Source: Arthrobacter ramosus (GTDB taxonomy: Bacteria; Actinomycetota; Actinomycetes; Actinomycetales; Micrococcaceae). From it: DNA of 64,000 bases. The position numbers and the translations under genes were made by a program. Below, piece by piece: positions 42,550 to 51,731 of the stretch. The stretch covers positions 4,960,001-5,024,000 of the forward strand of contig NZ_BAAAWN010000001.1 of the NCBI RefSeq assembly GCF_039535095.1, given 5' to 3'. Below the pieces are notes generated by a model. It saw only the letters and a program-made list of their open reading frames with translations. It did not search any database and was not told the origin of the DNA. The stretch's first letter is position 1; every line of letters begins with the position of its first letter.

Positions 42550-43755
42550 CTAAGGAGTAGGGATAGGGAAAGCGCCGGCGGGGTCCGCCAGGAACTGCGC
42601 GAAGGCCAGCTCCGCGGCTCCGATCATCATCAGATCCGAGCCGAGGGCAGCCCGGTAGATCTTTACCTGGCCTGCCGGTCCGTCCATCGCCTGGGATCGG
42701 AGCAAGCTGTCCAGTGTCCCTGGAGACAATGCGTGCAAGACGCCGAGGAAACCATCCAGGACGATCGCTTCCGGGTTGAAAGTGTTCACCGCATTCCGCA
42801 AGGCGATGCCAAGGTACTCGAGCTGGCGAGCTACTTCCGCGCCAACGGTTTCGCTGCTGTTCGCGCGAAGCGCTTGCTCGAGTTGACCCGCGTCGCCGCC
42901 ACCCAACCCGGCGAGTTCGAAAAGCGATGACTGGGAGACTTCGGTTTCAAGGCAGCCCGTGGCTCCGCAGTGGCAAGGTTTGCCGGACGAGCGGACAAAC
43001 GTGTGTCCAAGTTCCCCGGCGTAGCCGGATGTTCCGCGAAGCAACTCCCCGTCGGCGATGATCCCGCCGCCGATGCCGCTGGCGCCGCCGTTGAGGAAGA
43101 TCAGGTTCTTCTGGCCGGCGCCGACCCCGAAAAGGAGCTCGCCCTCAGCGCCAAGCGATGCGTCGTTGGCCGCGTGGCAGGGGTATCCGGTGGCCTCGCC
43201 GAGCATGCGGGCCACGGGCTCATCGCGCCAGCCCAGGTGCGGGGCGTGCCGGACCACGCCGTCGTCGCGGTTGACGAGCCCGGGCACTGCGATGCCCACG
43301 CCCATGACCCGGTACGAAGTGTCGAGCTCGGACCGCATTCCGGCAATCACTGCGGCGGCGATGTTCACGGCTTCTTTGGCCGTCGGTATCCGCTCGGTGT
43401 CGAAACGGATCTTCTTCTGGACCTTCCCCCCAAGGCCGACAAGGCCGATGGTGACGGCATCGATCTCCGGGTTGACCGCAAGGGCGGCTATGGATGGCCG
43501 CGGATGGACGATCGGGCTGGGCCTGCCCACCTGGGCTTCACCGGAAGGCGCCGTCTCGTAGACCACTTCCAAGTTCACGAGTTGCCCTATCAGCGTCCCT
43601 ACCGTGGACCGGTTCAGGCCAGTCCGCTTGGTCAGCTGCGCGCGGCTGAGACCACCGTTGTGATGGACAAGGGAGGTCAGCAGTGCCAGGTTGTTTCGCC
43701 GCGACGGATCGGGCTCGCTGGCGGTGACGGGATTTGGGGTGGGGGAGGGCATCAT
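42550..43755 (-). CDS. ROK-family transcriptional regulator (XylR-like)
   Basis: 401 residues from ATG 43755 (a second ATG follows at once); the longer frame runs into aldO. The N-terminal helix-turn-helix (ALLTSLVHHNGGLSRAQLTK, RTGLNRSTVGTLIGQL) is followed by a ROK sugar-binding domain with GIAVPGLV, NDASLGAEGE, GGASGIGGGII, GELGH and the zinc motif CHCGATGCLE. Organisation and neighbours (xylA, xylB, alditol oxidase) make it the probable xylose-responsive repressor, acting at the 45032-45233 intergenic region. Confidence 0.88.
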   Translation of the reverse strand: MMPSPTPNPVTASEPDPSRRNNLALLTSLVHHNGGLSRAQLTKRTGLNRSTVGTLIGQLVNLEVVYETAPSGEAQVGRPSPIVHPRPSIAALAVNPEIDAVTIGLVGLGGKVQKKIRFDTERIPTAKEAVNIAAAVIAGMRSELDTSYRVMGVGIAVPGLVNRDDGVVRHAPHLGWRDEPVARMLGEATGYPCHAANDASLGAEGELLFGVGAGQKNLIFLNGGASGIGGGIIADGELLRGTSGYAGELGHTFVRSSGKPCHCGATGCLETEVSQSSLFELAGLGGGDAGQLEQALRANSSETVGAEVARQLEYLGIALRNAVNTFNPEAIVLDGFLGVLHALSPGTLDSLLRSQAMDGPAGQVKIYRAALGSDLMMIGAAELAFAQFLADPAGAFPIPTP

Positions 43756-43765
43756 CGCGACAATA

Positions 43766-45031
43766 TCAGCTCCCAAACACCGTTCGGTCCAGGAAGTCGT
43801 TGCGGAACTTTCCGGAAGGGTCCAGGCGCTCAGCCAGGGCGATGAAGTCGCCGAAGCGCGGGTACAAAGGCGCGACGGCGGCGGCACCGGCGTCGAACAG
43901 CTTGCCCCAGTGCGGCCTCGCCGCGAACGGAGCCAGTTCCGCCTCTAGCAGCGGCAGGATGGCTTCGACCGCGGGCTGGTCCTGGCGCCAGGTGAAGTGC
44001 AAGCCGATGCCGTCTCGGCCGTAGTTGGCACTGAGCCAGAGCTCGTCGGCAGCCACCGTGCGGATTTCGCCAATCAGCAGCAGTGGCGTCACGACGTCGG
44101 AGAGCCTGCGCATGGTGCGGAGGGCGTCCACGGCGTGTTCGCGGGGGATGAGGTACTCGCTCTGCAGTTCGTCGCCTTGGCTCGGAGTGAATTCCATCCT
44201 GAAATGGGCCAGCCGGTCGGACCACGGCCCGGCAAGGCCGAGCTGCTGCGTGCAGTTACTGCCTGACACGCCGGGAAGGGGGTGCCGGGCTTCCGTTGCC
44301 GGGGTGCCGCCGAAGAAATCTGAAGTTTCCGGTGCGGGATCGCCGCTGCGCCGCTTGAGCCACGCTTGGCCCACTGTCTCTCCGCTCCAATCAGTAAAGA
44401 GGCTGACGCTATACGCAGAGGAGGTTATCCGGTCGAAATTTTCCAGGACGAGGTCCCAGTTGAGATTTTCGAAGACGCTCTGGGCGACGTCGAAGCTTGG
44501 CTGGATGTCCAGGGTCAGTTTGGTGACGATGCCCAGCGCGCCGAGCCCCACCACCATGCCCTCGAAATCCTCGTCGCCGCGGCGCGCGCTGAGAATACTT
44601 CCGCCCGCCGTGACCAGTTCGAGGCCCGCGACGGCGGTGGCCAGGTTGCCGTTCGCGTCACCGGACCCATGCGTGGCGGTGGCGACAGCTCCTGCCACCG
44701 AAATGTGGGGGAGCGATGCGAGGTTGTGGAGGGCGAAGCCCTGGCGCTGGAGCTCTGCCGCGAGCGTTCCGTACCGCGTACCACCGCTCACGGTGACGGT
44801 CATGTTGGCCGCATCCACATTGATGCCAGGATCCAGCTGGTCCAGCACTACGAGTGTGCCGGCCGTGTCCGCGATGGAGTTGAAGGAATGGCGGGACCCG
44901 AGCGCGCGGATCTTCTTGGCGCCTGCCACGAGCCCTTGGAGCTCCTCCACGCTGGCGGGATGGGCGAGCTGCGGTGCCTGGTAGCTGTAGTTTCCTGCCC
45001 AGTTGCGTTCCGCCACCAGCTGATCAGTCAC
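43766..45031 (-). CDS. aldO: Alditol (xylitol) oxidase
   Basis: 421 residues, close to the 418 of Streptomyces AldO. RALGSRHSFN (His about 48, covalent FAD attachment), LPHISVAGAVATATHGSG, YSVSLFTDW, CEIR-like LLIGEIRTVAADELWLS, HFTW and AARPHWGKLF all match the family. It oxidises the terminal alcohol of xylitol or sorbitol to the aldose with release of hydrogen peroxide. GTG 45031 has AAGGA upstream. It would feed xylose to XylA/XylB encoded divergently; a ROK regulator follows 11 bp downstream. Confidence 0.88.
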   Translation of the reverse strand: MTDQLVAERNWAGNYSYQAPQLAHPASVEELQGLVAGAKKIRALGSRHSFNSIADTAGTLVVLDQLDPGINVDAANMTVTVSGGTRYGTLAAELQRQGFALHNLASLPHISVAGAVATATHGSGDANGNLATAVAGLELVTAGGSILSARRGDEDFEGMVVGLGALGIVTKLTLDIQPSFDVAQSVFENLNWDLVLENFDRITSSAYSVSLFTDWSGETVGQAWLKRRSGDPAPETSDFFGGTPATEARHPLPGVSGSNCTQQLGLAGPWSDRLAHFRMEFTPSQGDELQSEYLIPREHAVDALRTMRRLSDVVTPLLLIGEIRTVAADELWLSANYGRDGIGLHFTWRQDQPAVEAILPLLEAELAPFAARPHWGKLFDAGAAAVAPLYPRFGDFIALAERLDPSGKFRNDFLDRTVFGS

Positions 45032-45163
45032 GGTGAATCCTTCGTTCGAGAGCCTCGCGGCCTATTTGATGTCCACAACAACATAACGTCTGGATAGTCG
45101 CTGGGCCAGATCTTTTGCGAATTATTTGGTGTCTGGATGAAAGATCTTGTTAACTCCAAGTGG

Positions 45164-45191
45164 TTGACATCACAGAGATTCATAATATGTT
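45164..45191 (+). promoter_or_regulatory. xylA promoter with repeated elements upstream
   Basis: TTGACA (45164-45169) and TATGTT (45186-45191) are 16 bases apart, about 40 bp before the xylA ATG. Upstream, GTCTGGAT occurs twice as a direct repeat (45088 and 45131, 43 bp apart) and AGATCT twice (45108 and 45142), candidate binding sites for the ROK regulator in the shared aldO/xylA control region. Confidence 0.5.
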
Positions 45192-45233
45192 GGATAGCGA
45201 AACAAACTCCACATCGACTACCCGGAGCACTCA

Positions 45234-46424
45234 ATGACGATTCAGCCCACCCGTGAAGACAAGTTCTCGTTCGGCCTTTGGACCGTGGGATGGGAGGCGC
45301 AGGACCAGTTCGGTTCGGCCACCCGCCCGCCGCTGGACACCGTGGAAGCCATCAACCGGCTCAGCGATCTTGGCGCCTACGGCATCACTTTCCATGACAA
45401 CGACCTGTTCCCCTTCGGTTGCTCGGCTGCCGATCGCCAGCGCGAAATCGACCGTCTGCAAGGGGCCCTCAAGGCCACGGGGATGATCGTTCCCATGGTC
45501 ACCACCAACCTGTTCAGCCACCCCGTCTTCAAGGACGGCGGTTTCACGAGCAACGACCGCGGCGTCCGCCGCTTCGCCCTGCGCAAGGTGCTCGACAACA
45601 TCGATCTCGCTGCTGAACTCGGCGCCGAAACCTTCGTCATGTGGGGCGGCCGTGAAGGCAGCGAATACGACGCCGCCAAGGACATCCGCGGCGCGCTGGA
45701 GCGCTATCGCGAGGCCGTGAACCTGCTGAGCGACTACGTCACGGACAAGGGCTACAACATCCGCTTCGCGATCGAACCGAAGCCGAACGAACCCCGTGGC
45801 GACATCCTGCTCCCCACCCTGGGCCATGCCCTGGCATTCATCGAAACCCTGGAGCGTCCGGAGCTCGTGGGCATCAACCCCGAGACCGGCCACGAGCAGA
45901 TGGCAGGCCTGAACTTCACGCACGGCATCGCCCAGGCCCTGTACCAGGGAAAGCTCTTCCACATCGACCTCAACGGCCAGCGAAGCATCAAGTTCGATCA
46001 GGACCTGGTATTCGGCCACGGCGACCTGCAGAACGCCTTTTCCCTGGTGGACCTGCTCGAAAACGGCGGTCCCGACGGCGGCCCGGCCTACGACGGTCCG
46101 CGCCACTTCGACTACAAGCCCAGCCGCACCGAGGACATCGACGGCGTGTGGGACTCTGCGGCCGCGAACATGCAGACCTACCTGCTCCTCAAGGAGCGCG
46201 CCAAGGCATTCCGTGCCGACCCCGAGGTCCAGGAAGCTCTCCAAGCCTCACGCGTGGCTGTAATCAACGAGCCCACCCTGAACCCGGGCGAAGGGTACGA
46301 GCAGTTGCGTGCGGACAAGTCCGCCTATGAGGACTTCGACGCCGATGCCTACTTTGGCGGCAAGGGCTTCGGATTCGTGAAGCTCCAGCAGCTCTTCATC
46401 GAACACCTCCTCGGAGCGCGCTGA
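45234..46424 (+). CDS. xylA: Xylose isomerase
   Basis: 396 residues, the actinobacterial short type. Catalytic and metal residues are in place: [10 protein letters not shown] (His/Asp of ring opening), [26 protein letters not shown] (Glu and Lys), [11 protein letters not shown] and [15 protein letters not shown] (metal-2 ligands). It converts D-xylose to D-xylulose. Followed after four bases by xylB. The ATG is preceded by CCGGAG. Confidence 0.97.
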   Translation: MTIQPTREDKFSFGLWTVGWEAQDQFGSATRPPLDTVEAINRLSDLGAYGITFHDNDLFPFGCSAADRQREIDRLQGALKATGMIVPMVTTNLFSHPVFKDGGFTSNDRGVRRFALRKVLDNIDLAAELGAETFVMWGGREGSEYDAAKDIRGALERYREAVNLLSDYVTDKGYNIRFAIEPKPNEPRGDILLPTLGHALAFIETLERPELVGINPETGHEQMAGLNFTHGIAQALYQGKLFHIDLNGQRSIKFDQDLVFGHGDLQNAFSLVDLLENGGPDGGPAYDGPRHFDYKPSRTEDIDGVWDSAAANMQTYLLLKERAKAFRADPEVQEALQASRVAVINEPTLNPGEGYEQLRADKSAYEDFDADAYFGGKGFGFVKLQQLFIEHLLGAR

Positions 46425-46428
46425 TCCC

Positions 46429-47946
46429 GTGGCCGCTGCTTCCTTGAACCTGGTAGCCGGGGTTGATTCCTCTACTCAAAGCTGCAAAGTGGTGGTCCTC
46501 GACGCGGAAAACGGTGCACTGGTCCGTTCAGGCCGGGCAAGCCACCCGGACGGAACAGAAGTCCATCCGGACGAGTGGTGGCGGGCGCTTTCCGAAGCGT
46601 TCGACGACGCCGGCGGCCTCGCCGATGTCAGCGCACTGTCCGTGGCGGGCCAGCAACACGGGATGGTGCTGCTGGACCGCGACGGCAACGTGGTGCGGCC
46701 GGCCTTGCTGTGGAACGACACACGCTCGGCCGGCTCCGCGGAAGATCTCACCGCAGAAGTAGGGGCGGAGGACTTCGCCCGGCGGACCGGGCTGGTGCCA
46801 GTGGCTTCGTTCACGATCACGAAGATCCGCTGGATCAGGGACCACGAACCAGAAAGCATGGCCAGGGTGGCCGCCGTCGCGCTCCCTCACGACTGGCTCA
46901 CGTGGCGTCTCCGCGGGTACGGCCCGGCGGGGTCCAGCCCGTTGGGGCCGGACCTGGACGAGCTGACCACTGACCGTTCGGATGCCAGCGGCACCGGCTA
47001 CTGGAGCCCGTTGACCGGACGCTACGACCTGGACTTGTTCAAACTGGCGTTCGGCCAGGACGCACGGGAAGCCTCGGGCGGGATGGCGACGGCGGCGCCC
47101 GGCGTCGTCGTTCTTCCCCGAGTGCTGGGTCCGGGCGAAACCGCAGGCCGCGTGCACCCGGCGTGTTTCGGCGGCACCGGCGCAAGCAACGCTTCCGAGA
47201 ACGGGATCCTGCTCGGTGTCGGGGCGGGCGACAACGCCGCAGCGGCGCTTGGGCTCGGAGCCAAACCCGGCGACGTCGTCGTGTCCGTGGGAACCAGCGG
47301 CACCGTGTTCGCCGTCGACTCTTCACCCGGACATGATGCGAGCGGGACCGTGGCGGGCTTCGCGGATGCGAGCGGGGTGTACTTGCCGATCGCCGTGACG
47401 CTGAACGCCGCCCGTGTGCTCAGTTCGGTTGCGGCAGTGCTCGACGTCGACTTTGACGAGCTGTCCCGGCTCGCCCTCGAGGCCGAGTCGGGCTCGGGAG
47501 GTGTGGTGCTGGTGCCGTATTTCGAGGGGGAACGGACTCCCAACCTGCCTCATGCGAAGGCTAGTTTCCACGGTCTCAGCATCGCCGCCACGACCCGGCC
47601 GAACATCGCACGGGCGGCCATCGAAGGCATGCTGTGCGGACTCGCTGGAGGCCTGGACGCGTTGCGTGACCAGGGTGTTCGTGCGGAGCGATTGCTGTTG
47701 ATCGGCGGCGCAGTGCAGAATCCTGCCGTGCAACGGATTGCGGCCCAGGTGTTCGACCTGCCTGTGGTGGTTCCGAGTCCAGGCGAATACGTTGCCCGCG
47801 GGGCGGCCGTGCAGGCGGCGTGGGCGCTCGCCGGGTTCCGCCCGGACTGGCCCGTGGCCCTGGACGCCTCACCCGAGCCGGACTTCCGGGCTTCGATCGG
47901 CCAGAACTACCGGAAGGTAAGTGCTCGCGTTGATACCGGCAACTGA
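46429..47946 (+). CDS. xylB: Xylulokinase
   Basis: 505 residues, FGGY family: [14 protein letters not shown] at the start (ATP region), [13 protein letters not shown] with the catalytic region, [26 protein letters not shown] and [16 protein letters not shown] in the C-terminal domain. It phosphorylates xylulose to xylulose 5-phosphate for the pentose phosphate pathway. The GTG start lies four bases after xylA, so the two are translationally linked. Overlaps the next gene by 26 bp. Confidence 0.94.
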   Translation: MAAASLNLVAGVDSSTQSCKVVVLDAENGALVRSGRASHPDGTEVHPDEWWRALSEAFDDAGGLADVSALSVAGQQHGMVLLDRDGNVVRPALLWNDTRSAGSAEDLTAEVGAEDFARRTGLVPVASFTITKIRWIRDHEPESMARVAAVALPHDWLTWRLRGYGPAGSSPLGPDLDELTTDRSDASGTGYWSPLTGRYDLDLFKLAFGQDAREASGGMATAAPGVVVLPRVLGPGETAGRVHPACFGGTGASNASENGILLGVGAGDNAAAALGLGAKPGDVVVSVGTSGTVFAVDSSPGHDASGTVAGFADASGVYLPIAVTLNAARVLSSVAAVLDVDFDELSRLALEAESGSGGVVLVPYFEGERTPNLPHAKASFHGLSIAATTRPNIARAAIEGMLCGLAGGLDALRDQGVRAERLLLIGGAVQNPAVQRIAAQVFDLPVVVPSPGEYVARGAAVQAAWALAGFRPDWPVALDASPEPDFRASIGQNYRKVSARVDTGN

Positions 47947-49006
47947 ACCACTGCTCGTCAGGACACCGCTTGTTGATTCCCTGAACCAGGATCCGGTACC
48001 TGCATCGGGCGATCCCGTCCGGTGGGGAGTCATTTCCACCGGACGGATCGCCTCCACCGTCGTCAGCGACCTCGCGCTCCTGCCCGACGCCGTTCTGCAG
48101 TCCGTCAGTTCCCGGACCCAGGAAAACGCAGAGGCGTTTGCCGCCGAGCACGGCTTCCAGAGCGCCTACGGTGACGACGGCGGGCTTCCGGGTTACCAGC
48201 GTCTGCTCCGGGACCCCGCGGTGGACGTCGTCTATGTGGCAACGCCGCATACGAGCCACTACGTGGTGGCGAAGGCGGCACTCGAAGCTGGGAAGCATGT
48301 GTTGTGCGAGAAACCGTTGACCATCAATGCCCGTGAGGCGGCCGAATTGGTCCGGCTGGCGAAGGATAGAAGCCTCTTCCTGATGGAGGCAGTGTGGACC
48401 CGGTTCCTGCCCAGCGTGCAACGGGCGGCGGAAATCATCGCATCCGGCGAACTCGGCGAGATCCGGTGGGTGCAGGCTGACCTCGGATTTCCGGCGCCAT
48501 ACAATCCAGAATCCCGGCTGTGGAGGCGCGAAGACGGGGGAGGCGCCCTGATGGATGTGGGTGTCTATCCCCTGACGTGGGCGCTCTTTAGCCTTGAGGG
48601 TCCCCAGTCGATCACGGCTACGGCCCATCTCACCGATGGCGGAGTGGATTCCGAGACTGCACTGACGCTGTCCTATTCCTCCGGTGCACAAGTCCAGGCC
48701 ATGACGTCGTTGACCGCGGCAACCCCGCAAACGGCCATCGTATGCGGCACGAAGGGCATGCTCCGCTGCAACGCACCGCTGTTCAATCCAAGCGAGCTGA
48801 CCATTATCTCCAGCTCCGGCGAGCAGCGGCTGGAGAAATTCACCCCGGTCGGCCGTGGCTACACATACCAGTTGCGTGAAGTGATCCGCTGCCTGCAGCA
48901 GGGCCTTCTCGAGAGCCCCACGATGCCTTTGGCAGATACCTTGACCACCATGTCCCTGCTGGATACGGCGCGTGCCCAAGCGGGAATCAGGTACCCAACG
49001 GACTAG
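47921..49006 (+). CDS. Gfo/Idh/MocA-family oxidoreductase
   Basis: 361 residues. After a loose 33-residue leader, [16 protein letters not shown] is the nucleotide-binding start, [14 protein letters not shown] and [15 protein letters not shown] are the signature, and [17 protein letters not shown] is in the sugar-binding half. It resembles dimeric dihydrodiol/NADP D-xylose dehydrogenases. The GTG lies inside xylB with GGAAGG just upstream, so it belongs to the xyl operon; oxidation of xylose or a derived sugar is likely. Confidence 0.82.
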   Translation: MLALIPATEPLLVRTPLVDSLNQDPVPASGDPVRWGVISTGRIASTVVSDLALLPDAVLQSVSSRTQENAEAFAAEHGFQSAYGDDGGLPGYQRLLRDPAVDVVYVATPHTSHYVVAKAALEAGKHVLCEKPLTINAREAAELVRLAKDRSLFLMEAVWTRFLPSVQRAAEIIASGELGEIRWVQADLGFPAPYNPESRLWRREDGGGALMDVGVYPLTWALFSLEGPQSITATAHLTDGGVDSETALTLSYSSGAQVQAMTSLTAATPQTAIVCGTKGMLRCNAPLFNPSELTIISSSGEQRLEKFTPVGRGYTYQLREVIRCLQQGLLESPTMPLADTLTTMSLLDTARAQAGIRYPTD

Positions 49007-49124
49007 GGGCGGCAGGGCCTTGGCGGCGCAGGATCATCGCCAGCCCGCACGGCACGGTCCAAATGGCCCGCAACCGTGGATGCCTGAATGATGATGGAGA
49101 TCACCTTGCCAAACAGGATCCCAG

Positions 49125-49448
49125 ATGAACCAGTTGCTGAGCCGCGTTGCCGACTGCGATGAGCGGGCCGTGTCCGCGGTGGAACAGGCGGGGCACTACC
49201 TCGGAATCGCGGTTGCCTCGACGGCGCGGGTGGCGAACATTTCCGCCGTCGTGCTCGGGGGTCATTTCTCTGTACTTGAGCAATGGATCGCTCCCGCGCT
49301 GCGCCGGAGCTTGGACCACCACGCACCAGGACTAATTCCGGAAGGAAACCTGGCCTTCTCCGGACTGGGGCCGACCGGGGCCCTCAGGGGCGCCGCGGCA
49401 ACCTCAGTCCGGAGAATATTGGGCCAGGCCTACGAACTGATTCCCTGA
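49125..49448 (+). pseudogene. C-terminal fragment of a ROK-family gene
   Basis: 107 residues that match only the last third of ROK proteins: RVADCDERAVSAVEQAGHYLG, VANISAVVLGGHFSVLEQW, and a final RRILGQAYELIP. The helix-turn-helix and sugar-binding core are absent, and no matching sequence is visible in the 118 bp before it. It overlaps the end of the convergent oxidoreductase gene by 19 bp. Probably the remnant of a second ROK regulator lost by deletion. Confidence 0.65.
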
Positions 49449-50551
49449 ACCTCCGCAACCGGGACTGCCAACGCGGTCAGTTCCACGAGTTCCGGCCGTG
49501 CAACCGTGCTTTCGATCGACACCGCTGAGCCGCTGTGGGCAGATGCCAACACAGATTCCATGACCTCCAGCGCATGGAACGCCAATTGGCCGCCAGCACG
49601 TGGTTCGGCTCCGGCCGGGGTTGCGGCGAGATCGGCGATGCCGAAGCCCCGGCCCGAATCGATATAGCCGGCCGAGACCGGAAGGGTCTGCCAGGAGTCG
49701 GCGCCGAGCGTGAAAAGCTCAACGTCGCCGTCAAAGTGGTTCGGGTCAGGAACCACGAGGGACCCTGCCGCACCGTGGATCTCGATGTTGGCCGACTTGG
49801 TTTTCACCGCATCAAAGCTCATCACAAGGGTGGACAGGGCGCCGGAGGCATGGACCAGGACCCCCGTCACGTGCGAATCGATGGTCACCGGAATCACCTC
49901 GCCCTCGCGCGGGCCCGAACCGATGATGCGCGCGTTCCGTGTGTGGCTTGCGGCTCCGATGACCGAGACCACCGGACCCAGCAGCGTGACGAGTGCACTC
50001 ACGTAATAGGGGCCCATGTCCAGCAGCGGTCCGCCGCCGGGTTGGTAGTAGAAATCCGGGTTGGGGTGCCAGCGCTCGTGTCCCGGCGTCACCATGGTTG
50101 CCGTGGCCGAGATCGGCGCACCGATCAGGCCGTCGTCGATCGCTTTGCGGGCGGTCTGGATCCCGGTGCCGAGCACCGTATCCGGCGCGCAGCCGACAAG
50201 GACGCCGGCCTCCCGCGCCGCGTCGAGCACTTGCCGTGCCTCGGCGGTCGTCGCTGCGAGCGGCTTTTCCCCATACACACTCTTGCCGGCGGCGATCGCC
50301 TTCAAAGCGACCGGCGCATGCGCGGCCGGGATGGTGAGGTTAAGGACGAGCTCGACGTCGTCAGCCGCCAGGAGCTCGTCGACGGTCACCGCGCGGACGC
50401 CGTCGTAGGAGTCTGCCACCGCTTGCGCGCGTGCGGGATCGAGATCGGCCACGGCCACCAAGTCGATGGCCTCCAGCCGGCGGAAGTTTGTGAGGTACTG
50501 GGCGATGATGGCGCCGCAGCCAATGATTCCTACTCTTAACGGCTTGCCCAA
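49430..50551 (-). CDS. Gfo/Idh/MocA-family oxidoreductase
   Basis: 373 residues from TTG 50551, with AAGGGG upstream; the overlap with the previous gene is 16 bp. RVGIIGCGAIIAQYLTNF nucleotide-binding motif, LVLNLTIPAAHAPVA and GEKPLAATTAEA, then GGPLLDMGPYYVSALV and a substrate domain with HERWHPNPDFYYQPGG. Acts on a sugar or sugar acid with NAD(P). Last gene of the LacI-controlled sugar operon. Confidence 0.84.
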   Translation of the reverse strand: MGKPLRVGIIGCGAIIAQYLTNFRRLEAIDLVAVADLDPARAQAVADSYDGVRAVTVDELLAADDVELVLNLTIPAAHAPVALKAIAAGKSVYGEKPLAATTAEARQVLDAAREAGVLVGCAPDTVLGTGIQTARKAIDDGLIGAPISATATMVTPGHERWHPNPDFYYQPGGGPLLDMGPYYVSALVTLLGPVVSVIGAASHTRNARIIGSGPREGEVIPVTIDSHVTGVLVHASGALSTLVMSFDAVKTKSANIEIHGAAGSLVVPDPNHFDGDVELFTLGADSWQTLPVSAGYIDSGRGFGIADLAATPAGAEPRAGGQLAFHALEVMESVLASAHSGSAVSIESTVARPELVELTALAVPVAEVQGISS

Positions 50552-51234
50552 AGCATGCCCCTTTCGATGATCGTGCGGACGTTGCTGTCCTGGAGGATTT
50601 CCACCCGGTGTCCGGGGGTGCAGACGAAGATCCGGCCTTCGGCCCACTGCCGCGTCCAGATGGCGGGTGAGGTGACTTCCCGGTTCCATTGGTCCCATTC
50701 GCGGACCTGCTGGGTGGTGGTGGCGAGGACGTCGATGTAGTCGTCCGAGAGGACCCAGTACTGCTCGGTGACCAATTCAAAGTCGCTGATCCCCTGCGTG
50801 ATGGGATGGCTGGCGGCAGCCGGGAGCATGTTCACCGTGTACGGCACGTAGTTGTCCGACTGCTCGCCGATGCGTTCGTCCGGATGTTTGCCGGGATGGC
50901 AGGCGAACTGGCCGCCGATCATGTGCAGGTAGTCCGAGTTGTTCCGGTACGAATCGGCGATCCCGCCGTGCCAGCCGGCTAGACCCGTGCCGTTTTCGAC
51001 CGCGGCACGGAGTCCCTCGAATTCGTCCTTCTCGATGGTGGACATCGTCATGCATTGCACGATCAAGTCCACGCCCGCCATATATGCCGAATCGGCATAT
51101 ACCTTGGGGGATTCCTCCACACGGACGTCATAGCCGTTGTCCTTGAGGAAGGGGATAAATAGTTCTGTGGCCTCGAATGGCTGATGGCCATCCCAGCCGC
51201 CACGGACCACGAGGGAGGTCTTCTTGTTAGTCAT
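50536..51234 (-). CDS. ThuA-domain protein
   Basis: 232 residues, a single ThuA/glutamine-amidotransferase-like fold: VVRGGWDGHQPFEATELFIP, LIVQCMTMSTIEKDEFEGLR, GLAGWHGGIADSYRNNSDY and QYWVLSDDYIDVLAT. In rhizobia ThuA works with ThuB in trehalose and related disaccharide use through keto-sugar intermediates. The Gfo/Idh/MocA genes on both sides fit this scheme. A cytoplasmic enzyme; the exact reaction in this operon is not determined. Confidence 0.85.
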   Translation of the reverse strand: MTNKKTSLVVRGGWDGHQPFEATELFIPFLKDNGYDVRVEESPKVYADSAYMAGVDLIVQCMTMSTIEKDEFEGLRAAVENGTGLAGWHGGIADSYRNNSDYLHMIGGQFACHPGKHPDERIGEQSDNYVPYTVNMLPAAASHPITQGISDFELVTEQYWVLSDDYIDVLATTTQQVREWDQWNREVTSPAIWTRQWAEGRIFVCTPGHRVEILQDSNVRTIIERGMLWASR

Positions 51235-51275
51235 GGTTTCCTTTGCTTAGAAATACGGCCGGATAAAACGAATGG

Positions 51276-51719
51276 TCAGCGGCTTGAGAATGCTGCGTCG
51301 AATGCGGCGGCCGGCGGGGCGATAGCGGCGAGTTCCCGGACCATGGCCAAGGATTGCGGCGCTCCCGCGAGTCGGTCCATGCCGGCGTCTTCCCACTCGA
51401 CGCTGGTTGGCCCCTCGTAGCCGATGGCATTGAGGGTCCGGAAGATCGGCTCCCACTTCACGTCCCCATGGCCTGCGGTGACGAAGTCCCAGCCACGGCG
51501 CGGATCCGCCCATGGCAAATGGGATCCGAGCCGGCCATTGCGGCCATTGAGCTGGCGGATAGATTCCTTGACGTGCATATGGAAGATCTTCGGCGCGAAA
51601 TCCTGGAGGAACATCAGCGGATCCAGGTCCTGCCAGATGAAGTGGGATGGATCGAGGGCGACCTCTTCGAAGGGCAGATCGGCCCACTGGCCGGTGAATA
51701 GTGTGATGGGCCTTTTCAT
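51276..51719 (-). pseudogene. TIM-barrel sugar isomerase/epimerase with internal deletion
   Basis: The frame is intact (147 residues) but the protein is less than half of its family's length (about 330-350, from memory). It starts exactly like full-length members (MKRPITLFTGQWADLPFEEV), then jumps at residue 21/22 (near 51656) to LDPSHFIWQDLDP, which normally lies in the C-terminal half. It continues normally to NGRNGRLGSHLPWADPRRGW, SVEWEDAGMDRL and the end. About 190 residues, including several barrel strands and metal ligands, are missing, so it cannot be a working isomerase. It lies between two genes of an otherwise intact operon. Confidence 0.75.
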
Positions 51720-51731
51720 CGGGGTTCCCTC

